Source: Bacteroides sp. (GTDB lineage Bacteria > Bacteroidota > Bacteroidia > Bacteroidales > Bacteroidaceae). From it: a DNA stretch of 10,553 bases. Of this stretch, positions 7,402 through 10,553 are shown piece after piece (position 1 is the first letter of the stretch; the number at the start of each line of letters is the position of its first letter). Under the pieces are notes generated by a model. The model was not told the DNA's origin and ran no database searches. It saw only the letters and a program-made list of their open reading frames with translations. A program made the translations under genes and the position numbers. The DNA lies in assembly GCA_019412865.1 (NCBI GenBank), contig DXOJ01000557.1, positions 3,624 through 14,176 on the forward strand. Reading direction: 5' to 3'.

Positions 7402-10400
7402 TTATTTTGTATTTCCTTCGGTATGAATCAATTTAATAGGCCCAAACAGTCCGGCACTGTATTTACTTAAATCAGGATCTTCTTTCCATGCCCAGTTCCA
7501 CTCACGGAGTTTGCCCATATCATCTTTTATCCATATTTCATTGGCTATCAAGTTCCCTATTTTGACCTTAATTTTATTTTCGCCCGGCTTCAGATTTTCA
7601 CTAATATTAAAATTGAAAGGTGGCCACAAGCGAGCTCCTACCGATTTTCCATTAACAAATACTTCAGCCATATATTTCACCTTACCCAAGTCAAGATAGA
7701 TTCCAGAGGATATTTTATCTACAGTTATCGACATTTCATAATCCAAAAATCCAGAATATTGTTGGATACCATATGAATACCATGATTCCAGATCTTTATT
7801 TACTACTGTTCCAACTATAAATTTGAAAGGCGCAACGACCAGTTCCTCGTTTTTACGATCGAGAACGAATGCCAAAAGCCTTGCATCCGAATCCAAAGAA
7901 ATAATGGAGTCTGTTATACTCATTTCTTTTCCATTCAACCAAATTTCTTTACCTAGCATATGAGAAGGCACTGTTATTGATTTTGCCCCGATAGGGATAT
8001 TCATTCTCCAGTAAGCATACTTACTTTTGATGTTTTGCTCATAATATCGAGAAAAGTAATACCATCCGGAATCGTCATATTCCGGTTGTAATTTCCCCCT
8101 GTCAGGTAATGAATCGTTTGCATAGTAGACTTTTGCTGTTGATTTATACACTACATTCTTATCCGGATAGCTAATTGTCCACTTAGTATCAATCATTTCT
8201 TCCCTTACAACAGTTTGTGGCTGTACAGGTTTTACAATATCCTTGTTATCAGGATTAAATGCAACCCAATATGCTTCGTAAGGATTCAATGTCAACGACA
8301 CTTTACTGTATCCGTTTTCTGTTTCAGAGGCTATATGCTTCTTTTCCCCGGTTTCACAATCCCAGATTTCAGCTGTTCCCTTGCCATCTCTCAGCCATGC
8401 GGTAAAATACTTTAATGTATCAGTATTATTGGCAAACCAATATAAATTAGCATGATCTGTTTTTCTTTGAGCTGTATATAGCCTACCCGCATTTTCCAAG
8501 CGCATTTGCGGTTTCATTTTCGTTTTCAAAGCATGAATCATTGCTCCCATTTTATCGCTTTCGGAGGATACGTCAATGACATTGGGTAATTGTTTCAATG
8601 CTTTAGACCAGTCTTCTATTCTTTTGTCATTCAGTCCTTTTTCAGGAGAACCATGAGGGAGTTGCCCCAATACAACAACCAAGCCTCCCCGTTTTGCAAA
8701 ATCGAAGATTTTCTTAAAAGCCGATCGTGACATGATATATGTAGATGGCATTACCATAGCCTGGAAATCATGATTCTTAATTTCTATCTTCGTATTTGTC
8801 CCTGACGACTGTATTTTACCTTTATCCAAATAATATTTATCAGCAATCAAAAAGTCTATATTTTCTACATTCATTCTTTTCATTGCTTCAGAATGGATGC
8901 GGTTAGCCTCTTCTGCACGTTCATCCCACGGATCATGTATTCCTTTTTCTTCCAAGAAGTAATTTTCTGAAAAAGCCCATATGCTTTCAAGCGGAGTGAC
9001 TAGAAGAACATCTGCTACTAAGCTGCTTTGGCGGGTGACGAAAGATGCACGTCGTGAGAAATCAGTCCAATAATGCAGATAATTCCAATATGGATTTTCA
9101 TTGTACCAATCCGCTGGGAAAGGTACGGTCTCCAATTTCCTGTTCATGTATATTCCATGAGGAACGATATGACTGACTCCAAATGAAGTGACAGAATTAA
9201 CAGTCATTTTCATCATTTCAGGGGTCTGAACCCAGCCTGCTACACCCATGATCTCACTCATAAACGGGCGGTCTTCAAGTTCTGCTACAGTCTGAATTTC
9301 CTTGAAGTCATGTACTTCCTGTGAAACCATATCAAGGCAATCATTACCAGGCATTGTTACAGCGCGCGTAGTCCTCATAAGGTCACTCACACCTGCAGTC
9401 TGTAATTGGAGCGATTCTTCCCATAAATTTGAGATATAATACATATTACGTTCCTTCAGCCAACTAACCAACGGAGTAAAATAGCATTCATTATATACAT
9501 CCGAAACGACGTCGAACCAATCATGACGGGCAACAACAAACAAGCCGTCTTTATCTTCTTCGGTCAGCAAAGGTAACCAACTGCGTATATCACGTTTCTT
9601 TTTCTCTTGATATCGTTTCGCCAAGTGATCAGACCATGCCATCTTCCATCCGAAATCACCTTCATTATCTATAAATACGCCCGGCATTCCCTTACCCATA
9701 TCGTTCTTGAAATGCTTGTCATATTGCTCATGCACTATTGGTATAAACACTTCCATCAACTTCGGATCTAAATAATTGACCCTTCCTCCATCTATTCCCG
9801 GGTGATGCTTTATTGTATATGTATATACAACCCAGTCTCCACCGGGCACAGTCCATCTGATATCATGCCCTTCACCTATAATGCGCAATGTTGCAGCATC
9901 GATCATTTCATTATTAACTAATTTTGCTGCTACTGCAAAGTCAACAGAATCATATTTTACTTCTATATTACCGTTTACGTGATAGCGTTTGGGCGATAAA
10001 TAGAGAGCTTTAAGTTCAGGGCATTGTGCCAAGACTTTCCCTGCTGCCTGACCGCTCGGCCAGTTATAATCATCGCAATAGCTGAAAGTCATTCCATTAT
10101 CTTTTGCTGTTCGCAATGCATTCCCAAAGCTATTGAACCATGGTTCTTCAAGGTATTGTTCGAGAGGAAGTGCAGTTACATTGGGATCCATTCCTGAGCG
10201 AGGATGTGCATATCCGGGGTTCAAACGTTGTTTAGCCATTTCTTTAACCATAGATGCCGCAAGTTTTTCATCCTTTATCACATCATCCCAAAACCAAAAA
10301 GTGTGAGGAGCATAGAACATGGGGGGATTAGAGAACCTTTCGCGAATCTCCTGATTGTTGTACTTCGTCAGCCATTCCGGCAGAGCGTCTTTCGATACAG

Positions 10401-10503
10401 AGGTGTCTTTTACATCTTTTTCAGCTACATTTTGAGCAACTACAATAGTAGTCAACAGAAAACAAAAGGTAGTCAGGAAAGCGGTACTTCTTACTATTCT
10501 CAT
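7402..10503 (-). CDS. GH106-like glycoside hydrolase (alpha-L-rhamnosidase-related), exported
   Basis: A large protein, 1033 residues from the ATG at 10503. A GTG immediately before it (10506-10504) is also in frame, but the ATG is preferred because it needs no rare start. The signal peptide ends at VVA|QNV (Q24) with no lipobox, so it is probably periplasmic. Residues about 60-165 match the start of the GH106 (beta/alpha)8 domain: HTFWFWDD (67-74), YAHPRSG (98-104) and YCDDYNWPSGQAAG (142-155). Candidate catalytic acids, judged only by motif position, are E281 in FIDNEGDFGW and E417 in FMSEIMGVAGW. A glutamine-amidotransferase-like alpha/beta segment follows (about 495-660). Two C-terminal beta-sandwiches follow, the last at about 905-1030 (LDLGKVKYMAEVFVNGKSVG, then WPPFNFNI). 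GH106 members described so far are mostly alpha-L-rhamnosidases, but many related Bacteroides proteins are uncharacterised, so the substrate is open. Sampled lines look A/T-richer than the other genes here. It is the most upstream gene in view; what precedes it is outside the window. Confidence 0.82.
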   Translation of the reverse strand: MRIVRSTAFLTTFCFLLTTIVVAQNVAEKDVKDTSVSKDALPEWLTKYNNQEIRERFSNPPMFYAPHTFWFWDDVIKDEKLAASMVKEMAKQRLNPGYAHPRSGMDPNVTALPLEQYLEEPWFNSFGNALRTAKDNGMTFSYCDDYNWPSGQAAGKVLAQCPELKALYLSPKRYHVNGNIEVKYDSVDFAVAAKLVNNEMIDAATLRIIGEGHDIRWTVPGGDWVVYTYTIKHHPGIDGGRVNYLDPKLMEVFIPIVHEQYDKHFKNDMGKGMPGVFIDNEGDFGWKMAWSDHLAKRYQEKKKRDIRSWLPLLTEEDKDGLFVVARHDWFDVVSDVYNECYFTPLVSWLKERNMYYISNLWEESLQLQTAGVSDLMRTTRAVTMPGNDCLDMVSQEVHDFKEIQTVAELEDRPFMSEIMGVAGWVQTPEMMKMTVNSVTSFGVSHIVPHGIYMNRKLETVPFPADWYNENPYWNYLHYWTDFSRRASFVTRQSSLVADVLLVTPLESIWAFSENYFLEEKGIHDPWDERAEEANRIHSEAMKRMNVENIDFLIADKYYLDKGKIQSSGTNTKIEIKNHDFQAMVMPSTYIMSRSAFKKIFDFAKRGGLVVVLGQLPHGSPEKGLNDKRIEDWSKALKQLPNVIDVSSESDKMGAMIHALKTKMKPQMRLENAGRLYTAQRKTDHANLYWFANNTDTLKYFTAWLRDGKGTAEIWDCETGEKKHIASETENGYSKVSLTLNPYEAYWVAFNPDNKDIVKPVQPQTVVREEMIDTKWTISYPDKNVVYKSTAKVYYANDSLPDRGKLQPEYDDSGWYYFSRYYEQNIKSKYAYWRMNIPIGAKSITVPSHMLGKEIWLNGKEMSITDSIISLDSDARLLAFVLDRKNEELVVAPFKFIVGTVVNKDLESWYSYGIQQYSGFLDYEMSITVDKISSGIYLDLGKVKYMAEVFVNGKSVGARLWPPFNFNISENLKPGENKIKVKIGNLIANEIWIKDDMGKLREWNWAWKEDPDLSKYSAGLFGPIKLIHTEGNTK

Positions 10504-10553
10504 CACGTTATTTTTTTAATTATATATTTTATACGTATTAACCATCAGCATTC
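10504..10553 (-). other. Visible part of the leader upstream of the GH106-like gene
   Basis: Only 50 bases upstream of the chosen ATG are in the window. They are A/T rich, with an A-run (in transcript sense) ending about 10 bases before the start, which suits translation initiation in Bacteroides, where strong Shine-Dalgarno sequences are uncommon. There is no exact TAnnTTTG promoter element and no visible end of an upstream gene. Whether a promoter or a preceding operon gene lies just outside cannot be told. Confidence 0.3.

Noticed and set aside
10504..10506. GTG directly before the ATG of the GH106-like gene as the true start
   Set aside because: It adds only one residue, and ATG is the usual start. 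The signal peptide prediction is the same for both, so the sequence cannot exclude GTG.

Overview
The window looks like part of a glycan-degradation locus (a polysaccharide utilisation locus, PUL) from a gut Bacteroidales bacterium, most likely Bacteroides or a close relative. The evidence is the gene set (two GH92 alpha-mannosidases, a GH130 enzyme, a sialate O-acetylesterase-family protein and a GH106-like protein), the signal peptides, the moderate G+C with A/T-rich short spacers, and start codons preceded by A-rich sequence rather than strong Shine-Dalgarno sites. This is a judgement from family knowledge; no database search was run.

All five genes lie on the minus strand, so transcription runs from high to low coordinates. 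The order is: GH106-like glycosidase (10503-7402), a 132-base A/T-rich spacer, O-acetylesterase (7269-5281), 56 bases, GH92 enzyme carrying the His-Glu specificity motif (5224-2945), 47 bases, GH92 enzyme without that motif (2897-741), 29 bases, then the first 237 codons of a GH130 lipoprotein that runs off the left edge (711-1). The last four genes are close enough to be one operon. Whether the GH106-like gene belongs to the same transcript is less certain because of the larger spacer. No gap reaches 300 bases. I see no tRNA, rRNA, CRISPR array, insertion sequence, transposase, SusC/SusD pair or regulator in the window.

Inferred working model: the four non-lipidated enzymes are exported to the periplasm. 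There the esterase would remove acetyl groups, the GH106-like enzyme would remove a terminal deoxy-sugar or similar cap, and the two GH92 enzymes would trim alpha-mannose of different linkages. The GH130 lipoprotein would then deal with a beta-linked mannose that remains. GH92 plus GH130 fits an N-glycan or mannan type substrate. The acetylesterase and the GH106-like enzyme do not belong to a standard N-glycan set and point to a decorated, possibly acetylated, mannose-containing glycan whose identity cannot be read from this window.

Nothing here looks like a wholly new type of system. The most useful leads are the contrasting active-site signatures of the tandem GH92 enzymes, the unusual enzyme combination, and the shared glutamine just after all four predicted signal-peptidase I cleavage sites.
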